From: JBKBYG01 sp046313435
Lineage (GTDB): Bacteria > Pseudomonadota > Alphaproteobacteria > Rickettsiales > Arcanibacteraceae
Length of the DNA stretch: 28,812 nucleotides
NCBI GenBank assembly: GCA_046313435.1
Contig: JBKBYG010000020.1
Coordinates: forward strand, 1 to 28,812
Direction: 5' to 3'
Within the stretch, counting starts at the first letter, position 1. Every line of letters starts with the position of its first letter. A program made the position numbers and the translations under genes. Below, piece by piece: positions 1-8,412 of this stretch. The notes under the pieces were generated by a model. The model made no database searches. It was not told where the DNA came from and saw only the letters and a program-made list of their open reading frames with translations.

Positions 1-1
1 C

Positions 2-28
2 GAAGAAGAATGGTTAGCAATTATATAA
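2..28 (+). CDS. possible C-terminal end of an upstream gene (partial)
   Basis: The window opens in a reading frame that gives EEEWLAII followed by a TAA stop at 26-28. The short acidic run and the stop before a promoter-like region fit the tail of a gene lying mostly outside the window. Eight codons cannot identify it, and a chance frame is equally possible. Confidence 0.25.
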   Translation, partial: EEEWLAII

Positions 29-59
29 AATTTATTTTTTCTAAAATTAAAAAAATATC

Positions 60-87
60 TTTACATAAAGAAAACTTTTGCTATAAC
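60..87 (+). promoter_or_regulatory. sigma70-type promoter for tRNA-Asp (and probably dut)
   Basis: TTTACA at 60-65 is followed after 16 bp by TATAAC at 82-87. A TG at 79-80 makes an extended -10 (TGnTATAAC). The predicted start near position 94 leaves a leader of about 25 nt before the tRNA at 119. No terminator is visible between the tRNA and dut, so dut may be co-transcribed. Prediction from consensus only. Confidence 0.5.
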
Positions 88-118
88 AAGTACAACTCGT
101 AACGATTTACAGTTATAA

Positions 119-195
119 GGGGGTGTAGCTCAGTTGGTTAGAGCGTCGGCCTGTCACGCCGAAGGCCGCGGGTTCGAGTCCCGTCACTCCCGCCA
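119..195 (+). tRNA. tRNA-Asp (anticodon GTC)
   Basis: A complete cloverleaf is visible. The acceptor stem GGGGGTG (119-125) pairs with CACTCCC (185-191) with one G-U. The D arm starts TAGCTCAG, the anticodon stem TCGGC/GCCGA encloses loop CTGTCAC with anticodon GTC at 153-155, and the T stem GCGGG/CCCGT encloses TTCGAGT. Discriminator G192 and an encoded CCA (193-195) complete the molecule. It decodes aspartate codons. The dut start codon lies 28 bp downstream. Confidence 0.97.
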
Positions 196-223
196 CACAA
201 TTCTTTGCTTCATCAGGGTTAAT

Positions 224-682
224 ATGTCAGTTAAAGTTTCTTTAAAAAAATTAGATCATGCGAAAGATTTGCCTCTTCCTTTTTACGCTACTCCTGGAAG
301 TGCAGGCATGGATTTAACCGCTGCAATAAAAGAAGATATTATACTTAAGCAAGGCGAGATAAAACTTATTCCAACAGGAATTGCTATTGAGCTACCACAA
401 AATTTTGAAGCTCAAATACGCCCAAGATCAGGCCTTGCAGCAAAAAATGGGGTTACTGTTCTTAATACTCCGGGCACTATTGATTCAGATTACCGAGGCG
501 AAATTTCTATAATACTGATTAATCATGGTAAAGTTGATTTTACTATAACCCATGGTATGAGAATTGCTCAAATGGTAATATCTCCAGTTATGCAAGTTAA
601 AATAGAACTAGTTGAGGAGTTATTTACAGAAACAGAAAGAGGCGAAGGTGGGTTTGGATCTACAGGTGTAAAAACCGCGTAA
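224..682 (+). CDS. dut: deoxyuridine 5'-triphosphate nucleotidohydrolase (dUTPase)
   Basis: Hydrolyses dUTP to dUMP and pyrophosphate, keeping uracil out of DNA and supplying dUMP for dTMP synthesis; the family is a cytosolic homotrimer. At 152 aa it has the usual length, and all five trimeric dUTPase motifs are present: GSAGMDL (25-31), PRSGLA (67-72), NTPGTIDSDYRGE (81-93), GMRIAQMV (111-118) and the glycine-rich C-terminal RGEGGFGSTG (139-148) that closes over the nucleotide. I chose the ATG at 224 because an AGGG ribosome site sits 6 bases upstream and the protein then starts where the family starts. The frame stays open upstream to an ATG at 134, but that extension would read through the tRNA gene and is rejected. 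The gene follows tRNA-Asp by 28 bp and probably shares its transcript. Confidence 0.96.
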   Translation: MSVKVSLKKLDHAKDLPLPFYATPGSAGMDLTAAIKEDIILKQGEIKLIPTGIAIELPQNFEAQIRPRSGLAAKNGVTVLNTPGTIDSDYRGEISIILINHGKVDFTITHGMRIAQMVISPVMQVKIELVEELFTETERGEGGFGSTGVKTA

Positions 683-810
683 TAGGAACTAGAGTTCACT
701 TGTCGTTTTTCTAGCATTTAGAACGCTTAATATTATATTACTTTATATAACTGATATTTCTTTAAATTACCCAGTGCTATAGATATAGTTTTTTCAATTG
801 AAGTGCTAAA

Positions 811-859
811 ACCGTTGTTCGTTCTCACCCAGGTTTTTACTACTGGCGCCTCGCATTAC
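811..859 (+). other. GC-rich non-coding islet between dut and the DASS carrier gene
   Basis: The 220-bp gap 683-902 is mostly A+T, but 811-859 is about 51 percent G+C by direct count (25 of 49), including a GGCGCC palindrome at 845-850. The two flanking genes end towards each other, so this is a 3'-to-3' gap where no promoter is needed. I see no strong hairpin and no convincing coding sequence in it. A TTCACTT word occurs on both sides of the islet (near 695 and 865), which may be chance. It could be a remnant of a dispersed repeat; no second copy was seen in this window. Confidence 0.35.
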
Positions 860-902
860 ATTAGTTCACTTTTGAAATTCTATATAAAAAACTATATAAT
901 TT

Positions 903-2309
903 TTACCACCAACCAATTATTTTCCACCATATTCCACCAACTACTAACCATACAACTAAATTTAAGCTTGCAATTATTGCTCCAATTCTTAACCATTGTG
1001 CTGTAGAAAAATATCCTGAGCTAAAATAGATAGGTGCAGAATTTATGCCATAGTGAGTAAGACCTGCTGAAAGATTTGAAAAAATTGCGAGGGCAAGTGC
1101 TGTAGGAACCGTAGGAAGTCCTAATTCTGTTAATATCAATAAAAATGTAGCATACATAACAGTAACCCTTGCAGTTATGCTTGCAAACAAGTAATGGCTA
1201 TAAAAATAAAATATTCCTAGAATAATAACTGCAATAGGCAAATTTAAATGTTCAGTAAAGTCACGTATATTATTTTCAATCCAACGATCAATGCCATATT
1301 TTGCTAGATATTCTGATAATATAAGTAAAATAGCATACCAAATTAAAGTCTCCCAAGCAGCTTTTTCTCCAACTACATCATTCCAATTTATCACTTGCAG
1401 CATTACTAAAGCTAAAAATCCAATTAATGCAGTAGTTGTAGTATCAATTCCAATCGATTTACTAAATATCCACATGAAAAGCATAGTCACAAATGTAATT
1501 AGCATAATTACTTCATTACGTTTTAAACTTCCTTGCTCACTCAAAGCTTTTTTAGCAGTCTCAATAATTTTCAAATTACTTTCTTTATCAGGTGTAATTA
1601 AAAATGATACAAAATAGGGTAATAGAATCAGATTTGTTATACCTGGTATAATGCTTGCTAATGCCCAATTTGCCCAACTAATATTTATACCAAGGTGGGA
1701 GGCTAAATTTACCATAAGTGGATTTGCTGCCATAGAAGTTAAAAATAAAGCACAACATACTACATTCGTATGAAAGCAAGTCATTATCAAAAATGCGGAG
1801 GTTTTGCTTGCCTTATTAGACGTCTTATCATATTCGTTAGCAAGTGACTGAGCAATTGGGTATATTATTCCTCCACCACGTGCTGAGGTGCTTGGAATCA
1901 TTGGTGCTAAGACGAACTCTGTAAATATTAAGCTATATGCAAGCCCTATAGAATTTTTTCCAAACTTTGTAATTAAATAATATGCTATACGTTGTCCCAA
2001 ATTAGTTTTTATAAGTCCTCTGGCTATAAAAAATGCGAGAACAACTAACCAAGCTATAGGTGAGCTAAACCCCGCAAGCCCTTCTTTGAGTGTTAAAGTA
2101 TGAGTTAAAACTAATACGCAAATTGCTGTAAAACTTACCGCTCCCATTGGCATTGCGGAAGTAATAATCCCGGTAATTGAAAGGAGAAAGGTAATAAACA
2201 AATGCCATGCATCATCTGTAAGACCTGAGGGAGGGTGTAAATTCCATAAAATTAATCCTAAAATAAATATAGTAATTAAGATTGGAAAATTTACTTCTTT
2301 CTTTTGCAT
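903..2309 (-). CDS. DASS (SLC13-like) carrier, 2-oxoglutarate/malate translocator type
   Basis: Predicted inner-membrane secondary carrier for dicarboxylates such as malate, 2-oxoglutarate or fumarate, driven by exchange or a cation gradient. The 468-aa protein is almost wholly hydrophobic, with about a dozen membrane segments. PSTSARGGG at 139-147 matches the signature of the plastid and bacterial oxoglutarate/malate translocator branch of the DASS family. TSMAANP (191-197) and a second conserved half around SHYLFASITARVT (371-383) fit the inverted-repeat architecture. The start is ATG at 2309; the predicted N-terminus is short before the first membrane helix. It is divergent from msrB, with 91 bp between starts. 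A second, sequence-distinct DASS carrier lies at 24448-26016. Exact substrate and coupling ion cannot be read from the sequence; family assignment is firm, substrate is inference. Confidence 0.85.
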   Translation of the reverse strand: MQKKEVNFPILITIFILGLILWNLHPPSGLTDDAWHLFITFLLSITGIITSAMPMGAVSFTAICVLVLTHTLTLKEGLAGFSSPIAWLVVLAFFIARGLIKTNLGQRIAYYLITKFGKNSIGLAYSLIFTEFVLAPMIPSTSARGGGIIYPIAQSLANEYDKTSNKASKTSAFLIMTCFHTNVVCCALFLTSMAANPLMVNLASHLGINISWANWALASIIPGITNLILLPYFVSFLITPDKESNLKIIETAKKALSEQGSLKRNEVIMLITFVTMLFMWIFSKSIGIDTTTTALIGFLALVMLQVINWNDVVGEKAAWETLIWYAILLILSEYLAKYGIDRWIENNIRDFTEHLNLPIAVIILGIFYFYSHYLFASITARVTVMYATFLLILTELGLPTVPTALALAIFSNLSAGLTHYGINSAPIYFSSGYFSTAQWLRIGAIIASLNLVVWLVVGGIWWKIIGWW

Positions 2310-2400
2310 CTTTTTTTCTATCCAACAAGTATTGTAATATATTGATTTTTAATTAATATATTTAATATAAATAATATTAAATGTTAGACAAGAGAAATAT

Positions 2401-2772
2401 ATGGATAAGCTCGATAAAAATAATTTACCCCAAGATGTTTATGAAATTTGCTGGAATAAAGGAACGGAACCTCCTTTTTCGGGAAAATATTATGACCATT
2501 ATGTTAAAGGGAAATATAATTGCGTATGTTGTGGTAATTATCTATTTCCCTCTAATACAAAATATTATTCAGGAAGTGGTTGGCCAAGCTTTTGGGAAGA
2601 AGCATCGAAAAATTCTATAAGTTTACATAAAGATTATTCTCATAGAATGATACGAATAGAGGTTCAGTGTGCAAAATGTCATGCACATTTAGGACATGTA
2701 TTTGAAGATGGCCCATTGCCAACAGGAAAGCGTTTTTGCATTAATTCTTTATCACTAGAATTTTCTGAGTAA
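2401..2772 (+). CDS. msrB: peptide-methionine (R)-S-oxide reductase
   Basis: Reduces the R epimer of methionine sulfoxide in oxidised proteins, using thioredoxin. At 123 aa it is a single MsrB domain without the fused MsrA of some bacteria and without a signal peptide, so it should be cytosolic. Zinc ligands are visible as C41-x-x-C44 and C90-x-x-C93. The core GSGWPSFW (58-65) and the catalytic RFCINS (C113) are intact. The ATG at 2401 has only a weak ribosome site (AGAG about 9 bases upstream). Another start at 2381 belongs to a different frame and is not coding. The gene converges on the binding-protein gene with only 8 bp between their stop codons, so no separate terminator fits there. Confidence 0.95.
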   Translation: MDKLDKNNLPQDVYEICWNKGTEPPFSGKYYDHYVKGKYNCVCCGNYLFPSNTKYYSGSGWPSFWEEASKNSISLHKDYSHRMIRIEVQCAKCHAHLGHVFEDGPLPTGKRFCINSLSLEFSE

Positions 2773-2780
2773 AATGTTAA

Positions 2781-3524
2781 TTATTCTTCATTATATAATT
2801 GTCGAATAGTATTATTTAAAATATCAAAATAATAGCCATTAGGATCGTTTTTCTTCGAAACCATTAGACTGAGAGGGTTAGTACATATATTAAATTCATA
2901 AACATCAAACTTATTTATCCAATTATTTTTTCTGATAATATGATTTGCAGTGATTGAGTCCATTATTATACCATCAAGTAAATGGGCTTGAAGTTTATAA
3001 AAATTAAGTGAACTATCAATTACTGCTTCAAATCTATCTTGATATTGAGGATTATTGATTAGATCATTTGTTACTTGATCAAATTTATAAGAATTGTTAT
3101 ATCCAATTTTTAGTTTAGTATTTTCTAAAAACTCATTTAAATTTTTTGCCTGGATTGTATGTATATCATTTTTTCTAACATATAATTTTATAATTTCTTC
3201 TCTATAAGGAATTGTAAAATTACTATATAATAAGCGCTCATCTGCATAAGTTGCAGTAGTAGCAATATCAACATCACCAGACTTTAGAGATGCTAGAACA
3301 TGATGCCATGGTAAATTTATCCATTCGATTACACAGTTAGTTTTACTAATGATCTTAGAAATTAATTCAGCTTCAATTCCCACAATCTTATTAGCTTCAT
3401 TATAAATTAATGGCGGATTTTGCTCGTAAGCTATTTTAAGTTTGCATTTGTTTTCTTCAGCATAAATATTGAGTGAAAACAGCAATGTAATAAAGAAAAA
3501 AATAGGTTTATAATTCATATTCAT
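2781..3524 (-). CDS. periplasmic solute-binding protein, family 3 (polar amino-acid type)
   Basis: Exported binding protein of the bacterial extracellular family 3 fold. Residues 1-22 form a signal peptide (hydrophobic FFFITLLFSLNI, then a YAE cleavage site after A22). The mature part has the family pattern: a start strand with YEQNPPLIY (33-41), IVGIEAELI (47-55), the LPWHHVLASLKSGDVDIATT stretch (71-90), and a TIPYREE hinge segment (104-110). At 247 aa the length is normal. The first ATG (3524) is preferred over the one at 3518 because an AAGGA site overlapping the end of nhaA lies 10 bases upstream. The gap to nhaA is 6 bp, implying translational coupling. No amino-acid ABC permease or ATPase is nearby, so its transporter partner is elsewhere or absent. 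The ligand is unknown. Confidence 0.83.
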   Translation of the reverse strand: MNMNYKPIFFFITLLFSLNIYAEENKCKLKIAYEQNPPLIYNEANKIVGIEAELISKIISKTNCVIEWINLPWHHVLASLKSGDVDIATTATYADERLLYSNFTIPYREEIIKLYVRKNDIHTIQAKNLNEFLENTKLKIGYNNSYKFDQVTNDLINNPQYQDRFEAVIDSSLNFYKLQAHLLDGIIMDSITANHIIRKNNWINKFDVYEFNICTNPLSLMVSKKNDPNGYYFDILNNTIRQLYNEE

Positions 3525-3530
3525 TATAAA

Positions 3531-4682
3531 TTAATCCTTAGAAAATTTTAAAAATATTATTCCTATAAAGGCTGACAAGCATGAAGCTAATATTACAGCA
3601 CTTCTCATAGTGTTAATTGACCATTGATCAGTAAAACTTATATCACCTATAAACAAACTTAGCGTAAAACCAATACCGCTTAAAATACCTATTGAATAAA
3701 ATTTTGACCATGAAGTATTCTCAGGTAAAATAGCATATTCAAGCTTTACAATTATAAAACTTGATAAAAATATTCCTAGTTGTTTGCCTATAAATAATCC
3801 TAATACTATACCTAAACTTAGATTAGTAAATAAATCTTCAAGTACAATATCTTTTAAAGGGATTGCAGAATTAATAAATGCAAAGATTGGCAGGATTAAA
3901 TATTTAACATAAGGAGCTAAAGCATGTTCCAAATCTTTAAGCGGTGAAATAGTGATTTCTTTGGCTTGCACTGGGATAAAAAAGGCAAGTATTATACCAG
4001 CTAATGTCCCGTGTATTCCTGATTTTTCAATAAAAATCCAAACTATTAAACCAGTTATTAAATATAAGCTAAGATTTTTTATTTTTAAATAATTTAAACA
4101 CGCCAGTAAAGCTATGAATATTAAACTTATTAAAAATGCCGAAGGGTCAAATGCTGGAGTATAAAATATCGTTAAAATTATAATTGCAAAAGCATCATCG
4201 ATGAGTGAAAGGCCTAATATAAATATCCTAAGCTCAAGTGAGACTCTTCTGCCAAAAAAAGATAATAAGCCTAATACGAATGCTGTATCTGTTGCTATAG
4301 GAATTGCCCATCCTTTTATAGTATCATCCTTATAATTATAGTAGGTATAAATTATTGCAGGTAAAATTAATCCTCCTATGGCTGCTGCAACAGGTAAAAT
4401 TAATTTTGTTTTATCTTTATACTGCCCAATTACAAGATGATATTTCATCTCTAGCCCTATCAAAAGGAAAAACAATGACATTAGACAATGATTTACTACT
4501 GTAATTAGAGAAGTATCAATTTTTAAGCTTCCAATTTTTAAAGATATAGGTAAGTACGAAAATTTTAGAAAATAATCGTATAACGTGCTATTACTAATTA
4601 ATATTGCTGCAAATAAACTACATATTAAGATTAACCCAGAAAAAGCATCAGATTTGATTATATCACGAATATTAATAGACAT
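3531..4682 (-). CDS. nhaA: Na+/H+ antiporter NhaA
   Basis: Inner-membrane electrogenic antiporter that exports Na+ in exchange for H+, used for pH and sodium homeostasis. The 383-aa length matches the family. Diagnostic charged residues in the membrane are present: E78 in LIGLEMK, T131-D132 in the ATDTAF unwound helix, and the paired ion-binding D162-D163 in LSLIDDAFAII. The ATG at 4682 is preceded by an AAAGG site about 8 bases upstream. It is the first gene of a two-gene unit: the downstream binding-protein gene begins 6 bp after its stop and uses a ribosome site lying in its last codons. The ABC exporter gene upstream on the same strand ends 117 bp away, so a shared transcript is possible but unproven. 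Confidence 0.95.
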   Translation of the reverse strand: MSINIRDIIKSDAFSGLILICSLFAAILISNSTLYDYFLKFSYLPISLKIGSLKIDTSLITVVNHCLMSLFFLLIGLEMKYHLVIGQYKDKTKLILPVAAAIGGLILPAIIYTYYNYKDDTIKGWAIPIATDTAFVLGLLSFFGRRVSLELRIFILGLSLIDDAFAIIILTIFYTPAFDPSAFLISLIFIALLACLNYLKIKNLSLYLITGLIVWIFIEKSGIHGTLAGIILAFFIPVQAKEITISPLKDLEHALAPYVKYLILPIFAFINSAIPLKDIVLEDLFTNLSLGIVLGLFIGKQLGIFLSSFIIVKLEYAILPENTSWSKFYSIGILSGIGFTLSLFIGDISFTDQWSINTMRSAVILASCLSAFIGIIFLKFSKD

Positions 4683-4799
4683 TTTTAAGCCTTTAAAGTT
4701 TTAAACTACTCAAATAATTAAGTGTGAAATATAGATACAAAAAATTAAGATATTATAAATATGATATTATTTAAACGAACTATTATGCGAAATATAAGT

Positions 4800-6533
4800 T
4801 CAATTATCAGATATGAAACCACCTATTTGAGTTTGCCAAAGATATCTGTATAATCCATCTTCCTCTACTAACTGATTATGGTTTCCGTCTTGAATAATTT
4901 TTCCTTTATCAAAAACTAAAATTCTATCCATATTTAGTAAAGTCGATAATCTATGTGCAATTACAATGGTTGTCTTACCTTTCATCAAAAGATCTAAACT
5001 CTCTTGAATGGATTTTTCAGTAGTAGAATCAAGCTGGCTTGTAGCTTCATCCAAAATTAATATAGGAGCATTTTTAAGTATTGCACGAGCAATTGCGATA
5101 CGTTGTCTTTGTCCACCAGAAAGCTTTACCCCACGTTCACCTACAAGTGAATTATATCCATCAGGTAAAGTAATAATAAATTCATGCGCATGAGCCTTTT
5201 TTGCAGCTTCTATTACATCAGCATGTGTTGCTTCCAAATTACCATATTTTATATTATCCATTAAACTTCTATGAAAAAGGGAAGGGTCCTGAGGTATGAT
5301 AGCGATATTTTTCCTTAATGAATCTTGAGTGACATTTTGAATATTCTCCCTATCTATCAAAATGCTTCCTGTGGTGACATTATAAAGCCTAAGTATCAAG
5401 TTTATGAAAGTTGATTTACCCCCACCTGATTTACCTACCAGTCCTATTTTTTCTCCAGGCTCAATTATAAGTGATTTATCTTCAAATAGTTCTTCAATAC
5501 CGGAATAACTAAATTTTACTTTATCAAATACAATTTTTCCTTTATTCACTACAAGGTTTAAAGCATTTGGTTTATCTTCTACTTCTATGGGTAGTTCGAG
5601 AATCTTTAATGCTTCGTCAATAGCAGACCAATTAATAATAAAATCACGAAGCTCATGTGATAAAGCATATAAATTATCAACAATTTTAAAATTTAAAAAG
5701 AATACAAAAGCAAAATCTCCAGAAGTAATAATGTTCCTCGAATGAAGATAAATAAGTCCCAGTAAACAAGTTACGATATAGATGGAAAAAATAACACCTT
5801 GAATTAAATAAAATTTGGTTAGGAATTTGCCTTGTTTTAAAGCTGATTCTATAAAATCATTTTGGACCTTTTTTAGTTGCGTGATTTCATAAGTTTGACT
5901 TGAGAAAAATTTTACATTTATAATATTTCCAAAATAATCAGCTAAATTTCCCCATATTTTTGCCCTAGAACTTGCATAATTAGCTGTTAACATTCTTACT
6001 TTTTTTAAAGAAATATAAGTAATAATTAGAAAAATACTAATCCATAGCAACATTGCAATCGAAAATAGATAATTAACCTTAGTAAGCATAAACAGGGAAA
6101 TTATAACAAGTAAAGTAAAGCTTATAAATTGATGAAATATTGTAACTAAGATATTTGGAATATTGCTAAAACCATCGTTAATCTTAGCAATTATGCTACC
6201 TGAGAGATTATTCTGAAAAAAATTATAACTATATTTGCTAATTTTATCAGTCATAATATTCATTACGTGGCAGCGATAACGTGAGCTATAATGCATGGCA
6301 CATGTATCGCTTATTGTCCATCCTATGATCACCATTAGCTGCATTAAAATATAAGAAATAACTAGGTATTTTATATTATAATTTGAATGGTTTGTAGCTG
6401 AATCAATAAGTAATTTAATTAGAAATGGCTTAATATTTGAATCAATTGCAGCAATAAAGATGGCATAAAATATACCAAGCAAATACCATTTGTATGGAGA
6501 TACTGAACTAATAATAAATTTTACTACACGCAT
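4800..6533 (-). CDS. ABC exporter, fused permease and ATPase (MsbA-like), paralog 1
   Basis: Half-transporter expected to work as a homodimer or heterodimer in the inner membrane, exporting lipid, peptide or drug-like substrates. Residues 1-300 carry about six membrane helices. The ATPase follows: Walker A GKSGGGKST (367-375, K373), Q-loop Q415 in PQDPSLF, signature LSGGQ (471-475), Walker B ILILDE (491-496) and switch H527. All catalytic residues are intact, so it should hydrolyse ATP. At 577 aa it has the normal half-transporter length. It closely resembles the gene at 8540-10294 over its whole length, including shared NFFQNN, KINDG/V and LSTLLNMDRI segments. The start is ATG at 6533. It is divergent from the 561-aa orphan gene. 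The substrate cannot be inferred. Confidence 0.88.
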   Translation of the reverse strand: MRVVKFIISSVSPYKWYLLGIFYAIFIAAIDSNIKPFLIKLLIDSATNHSNYNIKYLVISYILMQLMVIIGWTISDTCAMHYSSRYRCHVMNIMTDKISKYSYNFFQNNLSGSIIAKINDGFSNIPNILVTIFHQFISFTLLVIISLFMLTKVNYLFSIAMLLWISIFLIITYISLKKVRMLTANYASSRAKIWGNLADYFGNIINVKFFSSQTYEITQLKKVQNDFIESALKQGKFLTKFYLIQGVIFSIYIVTCLLGLIYLHSRNIITSGDFAFVFFLNFKIVDNLYALSHELRDFIINWSAIDEALKILELPIEVEDKPNALNLVVNKGKIVFDKVKFSYSGIEELFEDKSLIIEPGEKIGLVGKSGGGKSTFINLILRLYNVTTGSILIDRENIQNVTQDSLRKNIAIIPQDPSLFHRSLMDNIKYGNLEATHADVIEAAKKAHAHEFIITLPDGYNSLVGERGVKLSGGQRQRIAIARAILKNAPILILDEATSQLDSTTEKSIQESLDLLMKGKTTIVIAHRLSTLLNMDRILVFDKGKIIQDGNHNQLVEEDGLYRYLWQTQIGGFISDN

Positions 6534-6660
6534 ATAATATCACTCAATTTTAGTAATATTTGATAAAGCAATTTAAGTAAGAAATCTAGTTGAAATATTG
6601 GGAATAAAAGTAAGCTTCATAATTATTAATTATTTAATAAAACTTTAACCATTTTTGGTG

Positions 6661-6666
6661 TATAAT
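6661..6666 (+). promoter_or_regulatory. -10 element upstream of the 561-aa orphan gene
   Basis: A perfect TATAAT at 6661-6666 lies 28 bp before the ATG at 6695, giving a leader of roughly 20 nt. No good -35 hexamer stands at 16-18 bp, so the promoter would be weak or activator-dependent. An AGGG ribosome site precedes the ATG within AAAAGGGAAATGAC. Consensus-based prediction. Confidence 0.4.
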
Positions 6667-6694
6667 TAACAAAAATTTGTAAAAGGGAAATGAC

Positions 6695-8380
6695 ATGACA
6701 AGATACAATATAACTTCAATTAAATCAAAAGATTTAGAAAATGCACTTAGACACGCTTTAAATACTGAAGAACCTAATATTGAAATCATTGATACGATTT
6801 TAAAAGTAGCTTCTGCGAAGTATGATCTTGTACACAATTTAGAATATAGAAATGATATTGAAACTAATTATGATGCAATAAAATCATTTTCAGATAAGTT
6901 TCCTAATACTAATATTTTAAATCTCGATGAAAACTTACACTCAATTATAGCATCCCAAAAACCTAGTGCAGAAAATAAGAATAAAGTCGTTAAACATCTT
7001 CGTAGTAAATTGGTTGAAGCTGGTAAAGATTTAATTAAGTCTCAAACTATAAACAATGAAATAAATAAGCTTATTAAGAATATAAATGCACATCCTTCTG
7101 AAGAAAGGTTAACAGCATTGGATAAATTACTCAATTTTGCTCAGAATTCAGTTTTTTCAATTAAGGATAGCATTTCAGAGAGCAAATATAAAGTTCCTGA
7201 TACTGAACAAGATTCACATGCTAATAAATACAATCAAGCAGTAAAAATTGCTAAAGAAAGTGAAGCAAATAATTCTTACAACCTGTTATTAGATAATAGG
7301 GTTAAGAATACTAAAGATTTACAATATGAATTAGTTTTAAAATATGCTGAAGAAAATAATTTAAAAGATGCATATAAATCAATATTCAAGCATCATATTA
7401 AAGATAGAGACTTAGATTATATTTGTGCAGAATTATCCAGAGATATGTTGTCTATAAGAGATAAAAACTTTAGGCTAGAATTTACATTAGAAATATTAGA
7501 TGAAGTAAGACATAGAGTAGGAATAGATGAAGAGTTAAAGAAAGAGATAAAGACAGCAATAAATTTAAGTTTTGCAAAGGCTGTGGAGAAAGGAGATGTA
7601 TATTCAATGCAGATGCTAAGAGGTCATATTACAGATAAAGAACATTTAATAAAATCTGCGTTTAAAGCGGCTATTGAAAAAGGTGATGCAAATATTTTAA
7701 ATGCATTGTTTACCGATAATAATAATAAAAAATATATTCCTTCATCTAAGAGTTTAACTGAATCTATTGATAATTCAACAAAGCAATTATTGGATAAAGA
7801 ATCGATTGAATCTTTAGTTAAACATGGGGTTGATGCAAACATTCTTAAAGATAATGAAAAGTTAAAAAGGGACGATAAGCAAAAAATTATTAAAATTGCA
7901 AAAGAATTTAAGAATGCTAGTAAAGATGAAATTAATTCGAGCAAGTTAGAAGCCTTGGAATTGATTAAAAAAATTAGGATAGAAAATGAGGATATTAAAG
8001 ACCATAATTACGTAACATATTCCCTATCAGTTTATATAGATACTCTTAAAGAAGAGCATAAATTGAATAAAGAATCAAAATTAACTAAAGAAGCTTTTAA
8101 TAAGATAGTAGATATTACTAAAGATGAACTGATTAAAAATCCTAACCAAGATGATAGAAATATTTTTAAGCGTATAATTGACCAGTTTAAAGATTTATTT
8201 AAATTGGGTCAAAAAAGTGAAATATCTAGTAGTAAAAAACAGGCTTATAAAGGTATAAAAGAAGATGATCTTAAGTCTATAAAATCTAAAGTACGTTCTG
8301 CTTTAAATGATAAAGCTCAAACAGATCTTAATACTAGCAACATTAAAAAGAAAACTATTAAGGATAAAGGCCGCGAATAA
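6695..8380 (+). CDS. large lysine-rich orphan protein with degenerate ankyrin-like helices
   Basis: I do not recognise the full-length family. The 561-aa protein is very hydrophilic, rich in Lys, Asp, Glu and Asn, and looks almost entirely alpha-helical. It has no signal peptide or membrane helix. Residues 289-340 hold two tandem helix pairs of the form AFKAAIEKGDANILNALF, and 370-385 reads like SLVKHGVDANI; both resemble eroded ankyrin repeats. The last 60 residues are strongly basic. The ATG at 6695 has AGGG about 8 bases upstream; an ATG at 6688 gives a two-codon frame only. It stands alone on the plus strand between two ABC exporter genes on the minus strand. An effector or a cytosolic scaffold is possible, but that is inference from composition. 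Confidence 0.75.
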   Translation: MTRYNITSIKSKDLENALRHALNTEEPNIEIIDTILKVASAKYDLVHNLEYRNDIETNYDAIKSFSDKFPNTNILNLDENLHSIIASQKPSAENKNKVVKHLRSKLVEAGKDLIKSQTINNEINKLIKNINAHPSEERLTALDKLLNFAQNSVFSIKDSISESKYKVPDTEQDSHANKYNQAVKIAKESEANNSYNLLLDNRVKNTKDLQYELVLKYAEENNLKDAYKSIFKHHIKDRDLDYICAELSRDMLSIRDKNFRLEFTLEILDEVRHRVGIDEELKKEIKTAINLSFAKAVEKGDVYSMQMLRGHITDKEHLIKSAFKAAIEKGDANILNALFTDNNNKKYIPSSKSLTESIDNSTKQLLDKESIESLVKHGVDANILKDNEKLKRDDKQKIIKIAKEFKNASKDEINSSKLEALELIKKIRIENEDIKDHNYVTYSLSVYIDTLKEEHKLNKESKLTKEAFNKIVDITKDELIKNPNQDDRNIFKRIIDQFKDLFKLGQKSEISSSKKQAYKGIKEDDLKSIKSKVRSALNDKAQTDLNTSNIKKKTIKDKGRE

Positions 8381-8392
8381 AAATTCTAAGCA

Positions 8393-8411
8393 AGAGAGAA
8401 ATATTCTCTCT
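8393..8411 (+). terminator. hairpin just after the 561-aa orphan gene
   Basis: AGAGAGAA (8393-8400) and TTCTCTCT (8404-8411) form a perfect 8-bp stem with a 3-nt loop, 12 bp after the stop codon. The run of T expected of an intrinsic terminator is absent. The inverted-repeat element begins 2 bp later and may have displaced it. Confidence 0.4.
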
Positions 8412-8412
8412 C

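Noticed and set aside
134..223. N-terminal extension of dUTPase by 30 codons
   Set aside because: It lies inside the tRNA-Asp gene, has no ribosome site of its own, and the dUTPase family starts at the ATG at 224.
803..1006. Open frame of 67 codons on the plus strand
   Set aside because: It overlaps the antisense 3' end of the DASS gene, is low-complexity Leu/Gln/Thr/Phe, and has no ribosome site.
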